Below are positions 7,772 through 16,686 of a DNA stretch of 64,000 nucleotides, piece by piece. Every line of letters starts with the position of its first letter. The stretch's first letter is position 1. The stretch comes from DASPKT01 sp035626475 (GTDB lineage Bacteria; Pseudomonadota; Alphaproteobacteria; Azospirillales; Azospirillaceae). The stretch spans positions 1 through 64,000 of the forward strand of contig DASPNP010000075.1 of the NCBI GenBank assembly GCA_035626475.1, written 5' to 3'. The notes beneath the pieces were generated by a model, which worked only from the letters and a program-made list of their open reading frames with translations, made no database searches and was not told the origin of the DNA. Made by a program: the position numbers and the translations under genes.

Positions 7772-10700
7772 TCAGCCGACCTCGCCCAGGCCGACGAGGG
7801 TGACGCCGCTCAGCACGGTGCCGAGATCCTGGAACTTCGAGCCGTCCCAGTAGATGCCGGCGCCGCTGGTGTCGTTCTTGATCACCACGTCGTCGCGACC
7901 GTCGCCGTTGATGTCGCCGGTGCCGACCACGCTCCAGCCCTCGGTCAGGGTGATGAAGTCCTTGAAGCCGTTGCCGCCCTGGGTCTGGTCCCAGAAGATC
8001 AGCGTGCGGCTGTTGGTGTTGTAGAACAGGAAGTCGTCGGCGGCGTCGCCGGTGAAGTTGCCGATCGCCTTGATCTCCTGGCCACCGCTCAGGGTGATCA
8101 GGTCCTTGAACTCCGAACCGTTCCAGAAGAGCGTGCCGCCGGTGTTGCCGTCCTGGATGACGATGTCGGAGGTGCCCTGCCCGTCGATCTGGCCGGCACC
8201 GAGGACCTTGAAGCCCTCGTTCAGGGTCACGAAGCCGGTCTGCTTGCCGTCGGCGACCGACAGGAAGCTGAGGTCGCGGCCGTTCTGGACCAGCAGCTCG
8301 TCGCCGCCGCCGGACTGCAGGTTGCCGGAGGCGACGATGGTGCCGCCGTTGAGCGCCACTTCCTTGAAGCCGTTGGCGCCCAGCTCCGGATCGAACGACA
8401 CGGTGGTGCCGCCGCTCTGCAGCAGGAAGTCGGTCTTCATGTCGTTGTCGAAGTCGCCCGTGCCCAGGAACTTCACGGTGTTCGGGTCGAAGGTGGCGAC
8501 GTACTTGAAGCCGTTGGAGCCCTGCGGCGCGTTCCAGGCGACGACGTCGCCGCCGGCGGTCTGCAGGTACAGCTCCTGGGCGCCCATGGTGCCGCCGCCG
8601 CCACCGGTGCCCGGCGCGTCGATGGTCTCGTCCGAGAAGCGCAGGCGCTCGATGCCGGTCAGCGTGTCGGTGCCGTCCGAACCGCCGTTCTTGTGGACGA
8701 CCGTGATCGTGCCGTTGGCGTTGGTGATGTCATAGTCGGCCTTCTTGCCGACGAACACCGCCGTGTCGTTGCCGGCGCCGCCGGTGATGGTGTCGTTGCC
8801 CTGCAGGCCCTGCAGGACGTCGTCGCCCTCGCGGCCGTCGAGGATGTTGTTGTTGGCGGCGCCGATGATGGTGTCGGTGCCCTTGGTGCCCAGCACGTTC
8901 TCGACATTGGCCAGCTGCTCGGTGCCGCCGACCGTCGCCGTCGGGAAGCGCGCGGTGCCCTTGGACAGGTCCACGACGGCGACCTCGCGGTGGCCGAAGT
9001 CGGCGAAGTCGTCGCCCTCGCCGCCGTCGATCACGTCATAGTCCAGGCCGCCATAGAGGGTGTCGTTGCCGCCCTCGCCGCGGAGCGTGTCGGACCCGGT
9101 GCCGCCGTCGATGAAATCGTCGCCGTCGCCGCCGACCAGGCTGTCGTTGCCGGCCAGGCCGAAGATCCGGTCGTTGCCGCCGCCGCCGTTGATGGTGTCG
9201 GCGTTGGCGGTGCCCTCGAGGCTGTCAGCGCCCTCCGTCGGGTTGGAGTTCACGCCCATGATGGGGCCGGTGAGGGACAGGGTGGTGTTGTCGTTGAAGC
9301 TCACTGTTTCGATCTCCCTGAGAATGTCGACGCCGTCGGGTCCGGTGACGCGCACCGTCCCATCGGTCGATCGGGTGAAGCTGTATTGACTGCGGAGGCC
9401 TGAAAGCCGCACGACGTCGGTGCCGCTGCCGCCGTCGAACGTGTCGTTGCCGGGACCGTTGTCGAAGGTGTCGTTGCCCCGGTTCCCGACGAGGAGGTTG
9501 TCGGCCGAGTTGCCGACGATGACGTCGTCGCCGTCACCGCCCCGGGCGTGCTCGATGACCGTGCCCGCCGCGATGGTGACGCCGCGCCCGGCGATGGTGG
9601 AGGTCTGGCCGGCGTTGAGGTTGAGGAACACGGTCCCGCTCACCGCCGAGGCATCGAGCGTGTCGATGCCGGCGCCGTCGGACAGGACCGACCGGCTGCC
9701 GCCGGCCACCGCCCCGAACGTGTCGGTGTAGATGTGGCGCGTGTTGGCGCTGGCCGTATCGCCGGTGACCTTGAGCGTCCAGCCGGCGAGCGTGCCGGTG
9801 TTGCCCGCCGCCCGGTCCACCACCGTCAGCGTCCAGGTGCCCTGCCCCGTTTCGCCCCGGAAGGCGTTGGCGGTGGTGGTGAACTGGATCGGTCCCGAGG
9901 CCGAGCCGTTGCCCAGTCGGTCGTAGAGCGCGATCCGCGCGCCCGACGGCGACGTCAGGTAGACCTCGAGGTCGCCGGCGCGGCTATGCGGGATGTCCAG
10001 CGTCACCTCGGCCCGGTCCACATCGAGGGCACCGGTGATGGTGACGCTGCTGCTCACCCCATTGCCGTTGTTGTCGGGGATGGCCAGGCCGGGCCGGGCG
10101 CTCGCCTGCAGGACGCGCTCGTTGGCGCTGGTGGAGACGCTGGTCCAGCCCTCCGCCAGCCGAACCGCCGCCCGGGCGTCGACCTGCCCGAAGCCGACAT
10201 CCCGGCTGAACAGCATGCCGCCGCCGTTCCAGTTGGTGGCGCCGTTCACCAGCCAAGTGCCGTTGCCGATGTCCGTCGGCCGGGCGGTCGCCGCCAGGAT
10301 GTCCTGCACGTCGCGCCAGCCCAGCGAGTTGTTGGCCTGCAGCATCATCGCCACGACGCCCGTCACCACCGCCGACGCGCCGGAGGTGAAGTCGTTCGGC
10401 GCCGACAGCAGCAGCGCCGCGCCGCCGGTGGAGACGTCCTGCGGCCGGCCGTCCACGTCGGCCGCGGCCACGGTGATGCTGTAGCGGTTGTTCTGGTAAT
10501 TGTGGGCGGCCACGTCGTCGCCGCTCTGGCCGGCATTGCCCGCCGAGCGGACGAGGATCGTGCCGCGGCCGTCGCGCCCCTCGGTCACCGCCTCGACGAT
10601 GGCGCGGCCGCTGTCGGCGAAGGTGGTGCCGGCGAAGTTGTCGCGGAAATACTCGCCGCTGTAGCTCCAGGCGTTCTGCGACACGTCGACATACTGCTGC

Positions 10701-11098
10701 AGCCGCGTCAGGAAGGCCTCCTGCTCGGGCGTGCGCTGCGAGCGCGGCGACATGCGGTAGGGGACGATGATGGCCTCGTGCGCCACGCCGGCGCCGCCGA
10801 CCCCGTTGTCCATCGCCCCGGCCAGGGTCGGCAGCACGGTCGCGCCATGCCCCGCCTCGCCGCTGGAGCGCGCATCGGTGGGCGAGTTGGCGTCGAAGTC
10901 CCGGTCGCGGACGTCGTAGTCGCGGAAGGTGTCGATGCGCCCGGCGAACTCGGGATTGGCATAGTCGATGCCGGTATCGACGAAACCGATGGACACGGAC
11001 TTGCCCGAGTACTCCTGCCAAACGGTCTGGATGCCGGTACCGGAACGGTCCGACAGCCAATACTGCGAGGAGAACAAGGGATCGTTCGGAGGCGCCAT
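7772..11098 (-). CDS. Kexin-like S8 serine protease with P domain and RTX calcium-binding repeats
   Basis: This 1108-residue secreted protease lacks an N-terminal signal peptide and carries RTX repeats, the pattern of type I secretion substrates. The subtilisin triad is visible: Asp41 in GFVDTGID, His84 in AGHGATV and Ser242 in SGASAVVTG, with oxyanion Asn188 in RSAGNAG. The sequence after the Ser (MMLQANNSLGWRDVQDIL) is characteristic of the kexin branch, and a proprotein-convertase P domain follows at about 340-450. Several GGxGxDxUx RTX blocks span about 490-860. The last 220 residues form FG-GAP/VCBS-like repeats (GDFDNDMKTDF, GDINGDGRDD). No type I secretion genes lie nearby. The usual GTSxAxP around the Ser has become GASAVVT; the Ser itself is kept. 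A terminator follows. Confidence 0.93.
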   Translation of the reverse strand: MAPPNDPLFSSQYWLSDRSGTGIQTVWQEYSGKSVSIGFVDTGIDYANPEFAGRIDTFRDYDVRDRDFDANSPTDARSSGEAGHGATVLPTLAGAMDNGVGGAGVAHEAIIVPYRMSPRSQRTPEQEAFLTRLQQYVDVSQNAWSYSGEYFRDNFAGTTFADSGRAIVEAVTEGRDGRGTILVRSAGNAGQSGDDVAAHNYQNNRYSITVAAADVDGRPQDVSTGGAALLLSAPNDFTSGASAVVTGVVAMMLQANNSLGWRDVQDILAATARPTDIGNGTWLVNGATNWNGGGMLFSRDVGFGQVDARAAVRLAEGWTSVSTSANERVLQASARPGLAIPDNNGNGVSSSVTITGALDVDRAEVTLDIPHSRAGDLEVYLTSPSGARIALYDRLGNGSASGPIQFTTTANAFRGETGQGTWTLTVVDRAAGNTGTLAGWTLKVTGDTASANTRHIYTDTFGAVAGGSRSVLSDGAGIDTLDASAVSGTVFLNLNAGQTSTIAGRGVTIAAGTVIEHARGGDGDDVIVGNSADNLLVGNRGNDTFDNGPGNDTFDGGSGTDVVRLSGLRSQYSFTRSTDGTVRVTGPDGVDILREIETVSFNDNTTLSLTGPIMGVNSNPTEGADSLEGTANADTINGGGGNDRIFGLAGNDSLVGGDGDDFIDGGTGSDTLRGEGGNDTLYGGLDYDVIDGGEGDDFADFGHREVAVVDLSKGTARFPTATVGGTEQLANVENVLGTKGTDTIIGAANNNILDGREGDDVLQGLQGNDTITGGAGNDTAVFVGKKADYDITNANGTITVVHKNGGSDGTDTLTGIERLRFSDETIDAPGTGGGGGTMGAQELYLQTAGGDVVAWNAPQGSNGFKYVATFDPNTVKFLGTGDFDNDMKTDFLLQSGGTTVSFDPELGANGFKEVALNGGTIVASGNLQSGGGDELLVQNGRDLSFLSVADGKQTGFVTLNEGFKVLGAGQIDGQGTSDIVIQDGNTGGTLFWNGSEFKDLITLSGGQEIKAIGNFTGDAADDFLFYNTNSRTLIFWDQTQGGNGFKDFITLTEGWSVVGTGDINGDGRDDVVIKNDTSGAGIYWDGSKFQDLGTVLSGVTLVGLGEVG

Positions 11099-11419
11099 GA
11101 TTTGCCGTTCTTTCCGTGTGCCAGGCGGCTGGATGCCCCGGAACCGGACCGACGCCCGCCCGATCCGCCTCCGTGCGGAGGAGGGCGGTCGATCGGCGCC
11201 GGGGCCTTGTCACCCGAGGCAGCGGAGGAACGGCTTCCGCGGAAAGTTGATCCTCTCCCTAGCCTGAGTCGTCAGGCAGGAGTCCTACCGCGACGCAATA
11301 AGCGCGCACGGAGAGGTCAAGCCCCCGGGACGCGACCCCCGAGGCGGTACCCAGGAAATACGGGACAGGGGCGGCGCTTCGCGGCAAGAAAGGGGAGGCG
11401 GGGAGAGAACGGGGAGGGC
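11099..11419. other. Intergenic region upstream of the RTX protease
   Basis: These 321 bases between two minus-strand genes hold no convincing reading frame. They must contain the promoter of the RTX protease. The one clear structure is a perfect dyad GCCTGA-GTCG-TCAGGC at 11262-11277, a candidate operator. A purine-rich run (AAAGGGGAGGCGGGGAGAG) lies just beyond the 3' end of the aminomutase gene. I see no terminator with a T-run. Confidence 0.5.
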
Positions 11420-12457
11420 TCAGCCCTCGTAGCGGTGGCGCCCGCCGCGCGGGTCCTCCACCGTCCAGGCGCCGTCGTCCTCCAGCGCGAGGTTGTCGGC
11501 CGCGATCGGCACCTTGCCGTGGCCGCCGGGGATGTCGAGCATATAGGTGGGCTGGCAGAGGCCCGACACGTCGCCCCGCAGCGCCTTCACCAGGGCGCGC
11601 CCCTCCGCCACCGGCACCCGGAAATGGCCGGTGCCCAGCGCCAGGTCCCCCTGGTGCAGGTAGTGCGGCTTCACCCGCGCCTGGACCATGGCGCGGAAGG
11701 TGCGGGTCAGCGTCTCGACATCGTCGTTGACGCCCCGCAGCAGCACCGACTGGCCCAGCATGGGGATGCCGGCATCGACCAGCCGGCCACAGGCGGCCCG
11801 GGCCTCGTCCGTCATCTCGCGCCAGTGGTTGGAGTGCAGCATGACCCAGGTGGCGGCGCGCGGCGCCTTCAGCGCGGCCACCAGTTCGGGCGTGACCGAG
11901 CCGGGCGCCACCACCGGCACCCGCGTGTGCAGCCTGACGACGCCGACATGGGGGATCGCGTCCAGCCGGGCGACGATCTCCCCCAGCCGGCGGGGCGACA
12001 GCACCAGCGGGTCGCCGCCGGTCAGGATCACCTCCCACACCTCGGGATGGGCGGCGACATAGGCGATGGCGGCGTCCAGCTCCTCCGCCGTCAGGGCGTC
12101 GGCGCCGGGGCCGACCATCTCGCGCCGGAAGCAGAAGCGGCAATAGACCGGGCAGACCGTCGTCGCCTTCAGCAGCACGCGGTCGCGGTAGCGGTGGACG
12201 ATCCCCTTCACGGGGGAGAAGGCATCGTCGCCGATCGGGTCGGCCAGCTCGCGCGGGTCGATCCGCAGCTCGGCGGCGCTGGGGACGAACTGGCGGGCGA
12301 TGGGGTCCGCCGGATCGGTGGGATCGACGAGCGCCGCCATCTCGGACGTCACCGACACGGCGAAGCCGGCGGCCACCCGCTCCAGCTCGGGCAGGTCGGC
12401 GGCTTTGGCCAGCCCCGCCTCGACGAGGCCGGCGGCCGTGCGGATGGTCCGGCCCAT
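11420..12457 (-). CDS. Radical-SAM lysine 2,3-aminomutase family protein (EpmB/KamA-like)
   Basis: The 345-residue protein has the radical-SAM cluster motif CPVYCRFC (Cys-x3-Cys-x2-Cys) followed by FRREMVG, the family's PLP/lysine-binding region, and the GGDPL segment that binds SAM. Its length and start resemble EpmB, which isomerises Lys of elongation factor P to (R)-beta-lysine, rather than clostridial KamA (about 415 residues). The EF-P ligase gene epmA and efp, which often accompany it, are not in this window, so free-lysine aminomutase activity remains possible. It is divergent from the S9 peptidase gene at 12589. The family is secure; the substrate is not. Confidence 0.88.
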   Translation of the reverse strand: MGRTIRTAAGLVEAGLAKAADLPELERVAAGFAVSVTSEMAALVDPTDPADPIARQFVPSAAELRIDPRELADPIGDDAFSPVKGIVHRYRDRVLLKATTVCPVYCRFCFRREMVGPGADALTAEELDAAIAYVAAHPEVWEVILTGGDPLVLSPRRLGEIVARLDAIPHVGVVRLHTRVPVVAPGSVTPELVAALKAPRAATWVMLHSNHWREMTDEARAACGRLVDAGIPMLGQSVLLRGVNDDVETLTRTFRAMVQARVKPHYLHQGDLALGTGHFRVPVAEGRALVKALRGDVSGLCQPTYMLDIPGGHGKVPIAADNLALEDDGAWTVEDPRGGRHRYEG

Positions 12458-12588
12458 GGGGCGTCCTCGGCAGGATGCGGTAACCCGCGGGGAAATGGCG
12501 CTTGCGGAGGGGCCGCGTCAAGCCCCTGGCGGCGCAGCCCTCCCCTCCGGCATGCTGCCGTTTCGTCCGCAACGATTGGAAGACGGAC

Positions 12589-14616
12589 ATGCCGACAAGA
12601 ATGATCGCCGCCGCCGCATTGGCCGGAGTCGCGGCGCTGACGGGAGGGAACGCCATGGCCGAGCCGAAGATCGCCCCTTACGGCACCTGGGAGTCGCCTG
12701 TCTCGGCCGAGGCGCTGGCCAACGGCGCGGTGCGGCTGGGCAGCGTCGGCGCCGCCGGCGGAAAGGCCTACTGGACCGAGAGCCGGCCGGCGCAGAAGGG
12801 CCGCGGCGTGGTGGTCACGCCGGACGGCACGGGCGGCATCCGGGAGCTGGTCCCCGAAGGCTTCAACGCCCGCACCCGCGTGCATGAATATGGCGGCACG
12901 CCCTACGCGGTGGTCGGCGACACGCTCTACTTCAGCCATTTCGCCGACCAGCGGCTGCATGCCGTGCCGCTGGCGGGCGGGCAGCCGCGGGCGCTGACGC
13001 CCGAGGGGCACCGCTACGCCGACTGCGTCGCCGATCCCGCCGCGCCGCGCCTCTATTGCGTGCGCGAGGATCATGGCGCCCCGGGGAGCGGATCACATGA
13101 GCCGCGCAACTTGGTCGCCGCCGTGCCGACGGCCGGGAGCGGCGCCGGAACCGCGCTGTGGGACAAGGCCGACTTCGTGGCCTATCCCCGTCCCAGCCCC
13201 GACGGCAGGCATCTCGCCTGGATCGCCTGGGACCACCCCAACATGCCCTGGGACACCACCACCCTGTACGTCGCCGAGGTGACGCCGCAGGGGCTGGGCA
13301 CCCCGGTCGTGGTGGCCGGCGGCCGGGAGGAGTCCGTGACCGAGCCGCGCTGGGACGCGGACGGCACGCTCTACTTCATCTCCGACCGCACCGACTGGTG
13401 GAACCTGTACCGCTGGAAGGGCGGCAAGGTGGAGGCGGTGACGCGCGAGGCGGCGGAGTTCGCCGGCCCGCTCTGGACCCTGGGCCAAGCCAACTACGCC
13501 CTGACCGGCGACGGCCGCGCCGTGCTGCGCTACGGCGTGAAGGCGGTGGACCGGCTGGCGCTGCTGGACCTCGCCACCGGCGCGCTGACGCCCTTCGACC
13601 TGCCCTATGTCGGCTTCGGCTCGGTGGCCTTGCTGGACAAGGACCATGCGGTGATGCTGGCCGCCTCGGCCGCCGAGGAGCCGGCGGTGATCGAGGTGGA
13701 ACTCTCCAGCGGCGCGCACCGGGTGCTGCGCCGCCCCGGCGGCTCCGGCCTGGCGCCCGACCTCGTGTCGCGGGCCGAGGCGATCGAGTTCCCGACCAAG
13801 GACGACAAGGGCGCCGCCCGCACCGCCCACGCCTTCTTCTACCCGCCCGCCAATCCCGCCTACCGGGCGCCGGAGGGGGAGAAGCCGCCGCTGATCGTCG
13901 GCGTGCATGGCGGGCCGACCGGCCACCGCCGGCCGGAGTTCGAGCTGGAGGTGCAGTACTGGACCTCGCGCGGCATCGCCTTCGTCGACGTGAACTACAG
14001 CGGCAGCTCCGGCTACGGCCGCGCCTACCGCCAGCGGCTGAACGGCGCCTGGGGCGTGGCCGACGTGGAGGACGTGGTCGCGGCGGTGGACTTCCTGGTC
14101 AAGTCCGGCCGGGTGGACCCCAAGCGCGTCGCCATCCGCGGCGGCAGCGCCGGCGGCTTCACCACGCTCGCCGCCCTGGCCTTCCGCGACACCTTCAAGG
14201 CCGGCGCCAACTACTACGGCGTCTCGGACATGGAGGCGCTGGCCCGCGAGACGCACAAGTTCGAGAGCCGCTATCTGGACGGTCTGGTGGCGCCGCTGCC
14301 GGAGGGGATCGAGGTCTACAAGCGCCGCTCGCCCATCAACAACCTCGATGGCTTCAACGAGCCGCTGATCACCTTCCAGGGCTCGGAGGACGCGGTGGTG
14401 CCGCCGGCCCAGTCCCGCGCCATCGTCGAGGCGCTGAAGTCCAAGGGCGTGCCCGTCGCCTACGAGGAGTTCGAGGGCGAGCAGCACGGCTTCCGCAAGG
14501 CCGAGAGCATCGTCCGGTCCAAGGAGGCCGAGCTGTATTTCTACGGCCGCATCTTCGGCTTCACCCCGGCGGGCGACCTGCGGCCGATCCGCATCGACAA
14601 CCTGCCGGAGAACTGA
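12589..14616 (+). CDS. S9-family prolyl oligopeptidase (acylaminoacyl-peptidase type)
   Basis: This 675-residue serine peptidase has an N-terminal beta-propeller and a C-terminal alpha/beta-hydrolase domain. The triad is Ser520 in RGGSAGGF, Asp601 in GSEDAVVPP and His633 in GEQHGFRK, the S9C arrangement. The ATG at 12589 is chosen; it gives a hydrophobic N terminus ending AMAEPK that could act as a signal peptide and place the enzyme in the periplasm. Starting at the later Met (12655, MAEPKIAPYG) would give the cytoplasmic form usual in many relatives, so location is uncertain. The endonuclease V gene follows after 26 bases and is probably cotranscribed. Confidence 0.9.
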   Translation: MPTRMIAAAALAGVAALTGGNAMAEPKIAPYGTWESPVSAEALANGAVRLGSVGAAGGKAYWTESRPAQKGRGVVVTPDGTGGIRELVPEGFNARTRVHEYGGTPYAVVGDTLYFSHFADQRLHAVPLAGGQPRALTPEGHRYADCVADPAAPRLYCVREDHGAPGSGSHEPRNLVAAVPTAGSGAGTALWDKADFVAYPRPSPDGRHLAWIAWDHPNMPWDTTTLYVAEVTPQGLGTPVVVAGGREESVTEPRWDADGTLYFISDRTDWWNLYRWKGGKVEAVTREAAEFAGPLWTLGQANYALTGDGRAVLRYGVKAVDRLALLDLATGALTPFDLPYVGFGSVALLDKDHAVMLAASAAEEPAVIEVELSSGAHRVLRRPGGSGLAPDLVSRAEAIEFPTKDDKGAARTAHAFFYPPANPAYRAPEGEKPPLIVGVHGGPTGHRRPEFELEVQYWTSRGIAFVDVNYSGSSGYGRAYRQRLNGAWGVADVEDVVAAVDFLVKSGRVDPKRVAIRGGSAGGFTTLAALAFRDTFKAGANYYGVSDMEALARETHKFESRYLDGLVAPLPEGIEVYKRRSPINNLDGFNEPLITFQGSEDAVVPPAQSRAIVEALKSKGVPVAYEEFEGEQHGFRKAESIVRSKEAELYFYGRIFGFTPAGDLRPIRIDNLPEN

Positions 14617-14642
14617 TGCCGGCTGCCGGGCGTTGAGGGGAC

Positions 14643-15380
14643 ATGGACCTAGCCCTGCCCCTCGCGCCCGGCATCCCGCCCGACTGGCTGCGCCCGCCCG
14701 ACCTGAAGGCCGCCGGCGTGGTGCAGCGCGAACTGGCGGCCCGGGTCGTGGCCGAGGGCCCGCCCGGGCCAGTGCGCACCATCGCCGGCGTCGATGTCAG
14801 CAATTTCGGCCGCGACCCCACCAACCGTATCTGGGCGGCGGTGGTGGTGCTGGACGCCGACACGCTGAAGCCGGTCGAGACGGCTTCGGCCATGCGCATC
14901 GCGCCCATGCCCTATGTCCCCGGTTTCCTGGGGTTCCGCGAGGTGCCGGCCCTGCTGGCCGCCTTCGCCGGCCTGAAGGCGCTGCCCGACCTGGTGCTGG
15001 TGGACGGCCACGGCATCAGCCACCCGCGCGGCCTCGGCATCGCCTCGCACCTGGGCGTGCTGCTGGACCGCCCGACCCTGGGCGTCGCCAAGAGCATCCT
15101 GGTCGGCAAGCCGGACGGCGACTTGGCGGAGGAGCGGGGCAGCCGCGTGCCGCTGGCCTGGAAGGGCCGCGAGATCGGCGCCGTGCTCCGCACCAAGAAC
15201 CGCACCAATCCGGTCTATGTCGCCGTCGGCCACCGCATCGACCTGGAGAGCGCCGTCGCCTGGACCCTGCGCACCGCCACCCGCTACCGCCTGCCGGAAC
15301 CGACGAGGCTCGCGCACGAGGCGGCGAACGCCGCGCGCCGGGCGGGGGCGGAGGACGGGTTGGGGGATGTCGGGGCATAG
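14643..15380 (+). CDS. nfi: Endonuclease V
   Basis: Endonuclease V cuts DNA (and in some species RNA) at the second phosphodiester 3' of deoxyinosine, starting repair of deaminated adenine. The 245-residue protein has all key elements: the first metal-binding Asp in IAGVDVSNFG, the wedge motif YVPGFLGFRE with the catalytic Glu, and LVLVDGHGISHPR with the second Asp and the His. The LGVAKSILVG segment is also typical. The start at ATG 14643 follows GAGGGG. It trails the S9 peptidase gene closely; the pairing has no obvious biochemical logic. Confidence 0.95.
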   Translation: MDLALPLAPGIPPDWLRPPDLKAAGVVQRELAARVVAEGPPGPVRTIAGVDVSNFGRDPTNRIWAAVVVLDADTLKPVETASAMRIAPMPYVPGFLGFREVPALLAAFAGLKALPDLVLVDGHGISHPRGLGIASHLGVLLDRPTLGVAKSILVGKPDGDLAEERGSRVPLAWKGREIGAVLRTKNRTNPVYVAVGHRIDLESAVAWTLRTATRYRLPEPTRLAHEAANAARRAGAEDGLGDVGA

Positions 15381-15510
15381 CCCGCACCGCGTTCCGACAT
15401 CCGGGGAAAGGTCCTGCGGGAATCTCCCCGCCAAGGCGGCACGCGGGCGGTTCCATCGGGCCTGCGGCGGCGTTTACGTCCCGGGAAACAGGATGAAGGG
15501 CAAGGCAGCC

Positions 15511-15717
15511 ATGGAACAGAAGCTACGCCTGCTCCAAGACATGCGCCTGATCGAGGGCCTCAGGAACGAGGCCGACCGGGTGGAGCGGGAATTCGGCCCG
15601 GACAGCGTGGCGGCGCTTCTGAACAGCCAGGCCGATCATCTGGAGGCCGTCCTGATCGCCCTCCACCCCGACCTGATCCCGAGCGAGATCGCGCACTGGA
15701 ACATGCGGGGGCGGTGA
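15511..15717 (+). CDS. Small conserved hypothetical protein
   Basis: I do not recognise this 68-residue acidic helical protein. It starts MEQKLRLLQDMRLIEGLRNE and ends HWNMRGR, with no membrane segment and no cysteines. The start at 15511 has AAGG five bases upstream; an ATG at 15493 in the same frame is also possible and would add six residues. It lies between endonuclease V and a convergent tRNA-Arg gene. The helical, charged composition suggests a small regulatory or partner-binding protein, but nothing shows the function. Confidence 0.6.
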   Translation: MEQKLRLLQDMRLIEGLRNEADRVEREFGPDSVAALLNSQADHLEAVLIALHPDLIPSEIAHWNMRGR

Positions 15718-15739
15718 ACCCGGGCGGGTACGGGAAGCC

Positions 15740-15816
15740 TGGTGTCCCCGGCGGGATTCGAACCCACGGCCCCAGGATTAGGAATCCTGTGCTCTATCCA
15801 GCTGAGCTACGGAGAC
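15740..15816 (-). tRNA. tRNA-Arg (anticodon CCU)
   Basis: Read on the minus strand the 77 bases fold as a full cloverleaf. The acceptor GTCTCCG pairs with CGGGGAC, the anticodon loop TTCCTAA gives CCU, and the T loop carries GGTTCGAATCC. The 3' CCA is encoded (15740-15742). It reads the rare Arg codon AGG. No integrase or duplicated 3' end is seen nearby, so it is not a visibly occupied attachment site. Confidence 0.96.
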
Positions 15817-15908
15817 GACCAGGAAGGCCCTTATAGCAAGGGTTTGGCGGCTTGCCCAGCCTTCGGGAGGGGTGGCCTCCTCCGGTGATCCCGGATGGCC
15901 CGCCCGCC

Positions 15909-16364
15909 TCAGTTGGTGAGGAGGCTGACGATCATCACCTCCTCCACCAGGTTGGCGTTGCAGGCGGCGTTGGCGAGGTCGCGGATGCGGTCCTTCAGCC
16001 ACTTCACGTCCTTGGACGTCAGGTTGATCTCGGTGAAATGCTCGGCCGTCAGCGCCTCGGTGATGGTGCCGACGATGCGGGGCTTCAGCTGGTTCACCAG
16101 CGCGGCCTCCTCCAGCACCGTCTCGGTCAGCTTCAGGACCAGCACCACCTCCAGCTTCATGTAGGAGAAGCGGTCCCTGCCCGGCAGCAGGAAGGGCTGC
16201 AGGGCGATGCGGCGGGCGATCTCGGGGTTGGTCTCCCCCCCTGCGGCGCGCGCCGGCGCGGCGCCCGCCAGCGGCGTCAGGACCAGCGCGGCGAGGCCGG
16301 CCAGCAGCCGCCGGCGCGCGAATCCGCCCGGGCTGGGTACATCGCAGGAAGGGAGACTGGGCAT
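15909..16364 (-). CDS. Exported hypothetical protein, possibly FliL-like
   Basis: From the ATG at 16364 the product has 151 residues. The N terminus has an RRRLLAGLAALVLTPLAG signal ending APARA, which could be Sec or Tat dependent. The mature part starts around GGETNPEIAR and has a pattern of YMKLEVVLVLKLTE, a helical stretch, and LVEEVMIVSLLTN at the very end. This layout (strand, charged helices, terminal strand after an N-terminal anchor) resembles the periplasmic part of FliL, the stomatin-like flagellar protein, but the match is one of pattern only. No flagellar genes are adjacent. Confidence 0.65.
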   Translation of the reverse strand: MPSLPSCDVPSPGGFARRRLLAGLAALVLTPLAGAAPARAAGGETNPEIARRIALQPFLLPGRDRFSYMKLEVVLVLKLTETVLEEAALVNQLKPRIVGTITEALTAEHFTEINLTSKDVKWLKDRIRDLANAACNANLVEEVMIVSLLTN

Positions 16365-16686
16365 GGTCGGTCGGACTCCGTCGCGCCGGGTGGCACGGCT
16401 ACCGCCATGGTAGCAGAAACTGCGCCCCGGCGGCAGGGCGCGGCATGCCTCCTCCGCGCACCCGCCTGTACGCATGGACTGGCCGCCCGGCCTAGAACAA
16501 ACCGGCAGTCATGCGGCGGTTTCCGACCAATGGTGGCATGGTTTCCGCCTCATTACCCAGAAATCGCGTTTAGCGGAGGAAGTCCCTTATCTCGCAAGGA
16601 TGTAGTCCCTGTACGCGCACCCGCCGGAAGATGCTCACGTTCATTATACCCATGAGCCCGATGGGGGCTTGAGGGGAGCACGCATC
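16365..16686. other. Divergent intergenic region upstream of the second RTX gene
   Basis: These 322 bases separate the divergent exported-protein gene and the RTX gene, and should hold promoters for both. I see no coding frame. Two sequences with GG-N10-GC spacing (TGGCACGGCTACCGC near 16391, TGGCATGGTTTCCGC near 16533) resemble sigma-54 -24 elements, but their -12 halves are poor. A Shine-Dalgarno GAGGGGAG lies at 16671-16678. Confidence 0.4.

Noticed and set aside
9548..12604. Long plus-strand open frame opposite the RTX protease and aminomutase
   Set aside because: Low-complexity antisense sequence crossing two genes with proven motifs; no ribosome-binding site.
15740..15816. tRNA-Arg as an integration site
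   Set aside because: No integrase, no duplicated 3' end and no change of composition nearby.
16391..16406. Second sigma-54-like site upstream of the RTX gene
   Set aside because: Its -24 half (TGGCACG) is good but the -12 half is CCGC, not TTGC, and it is nearly 300 bases from the start codon.
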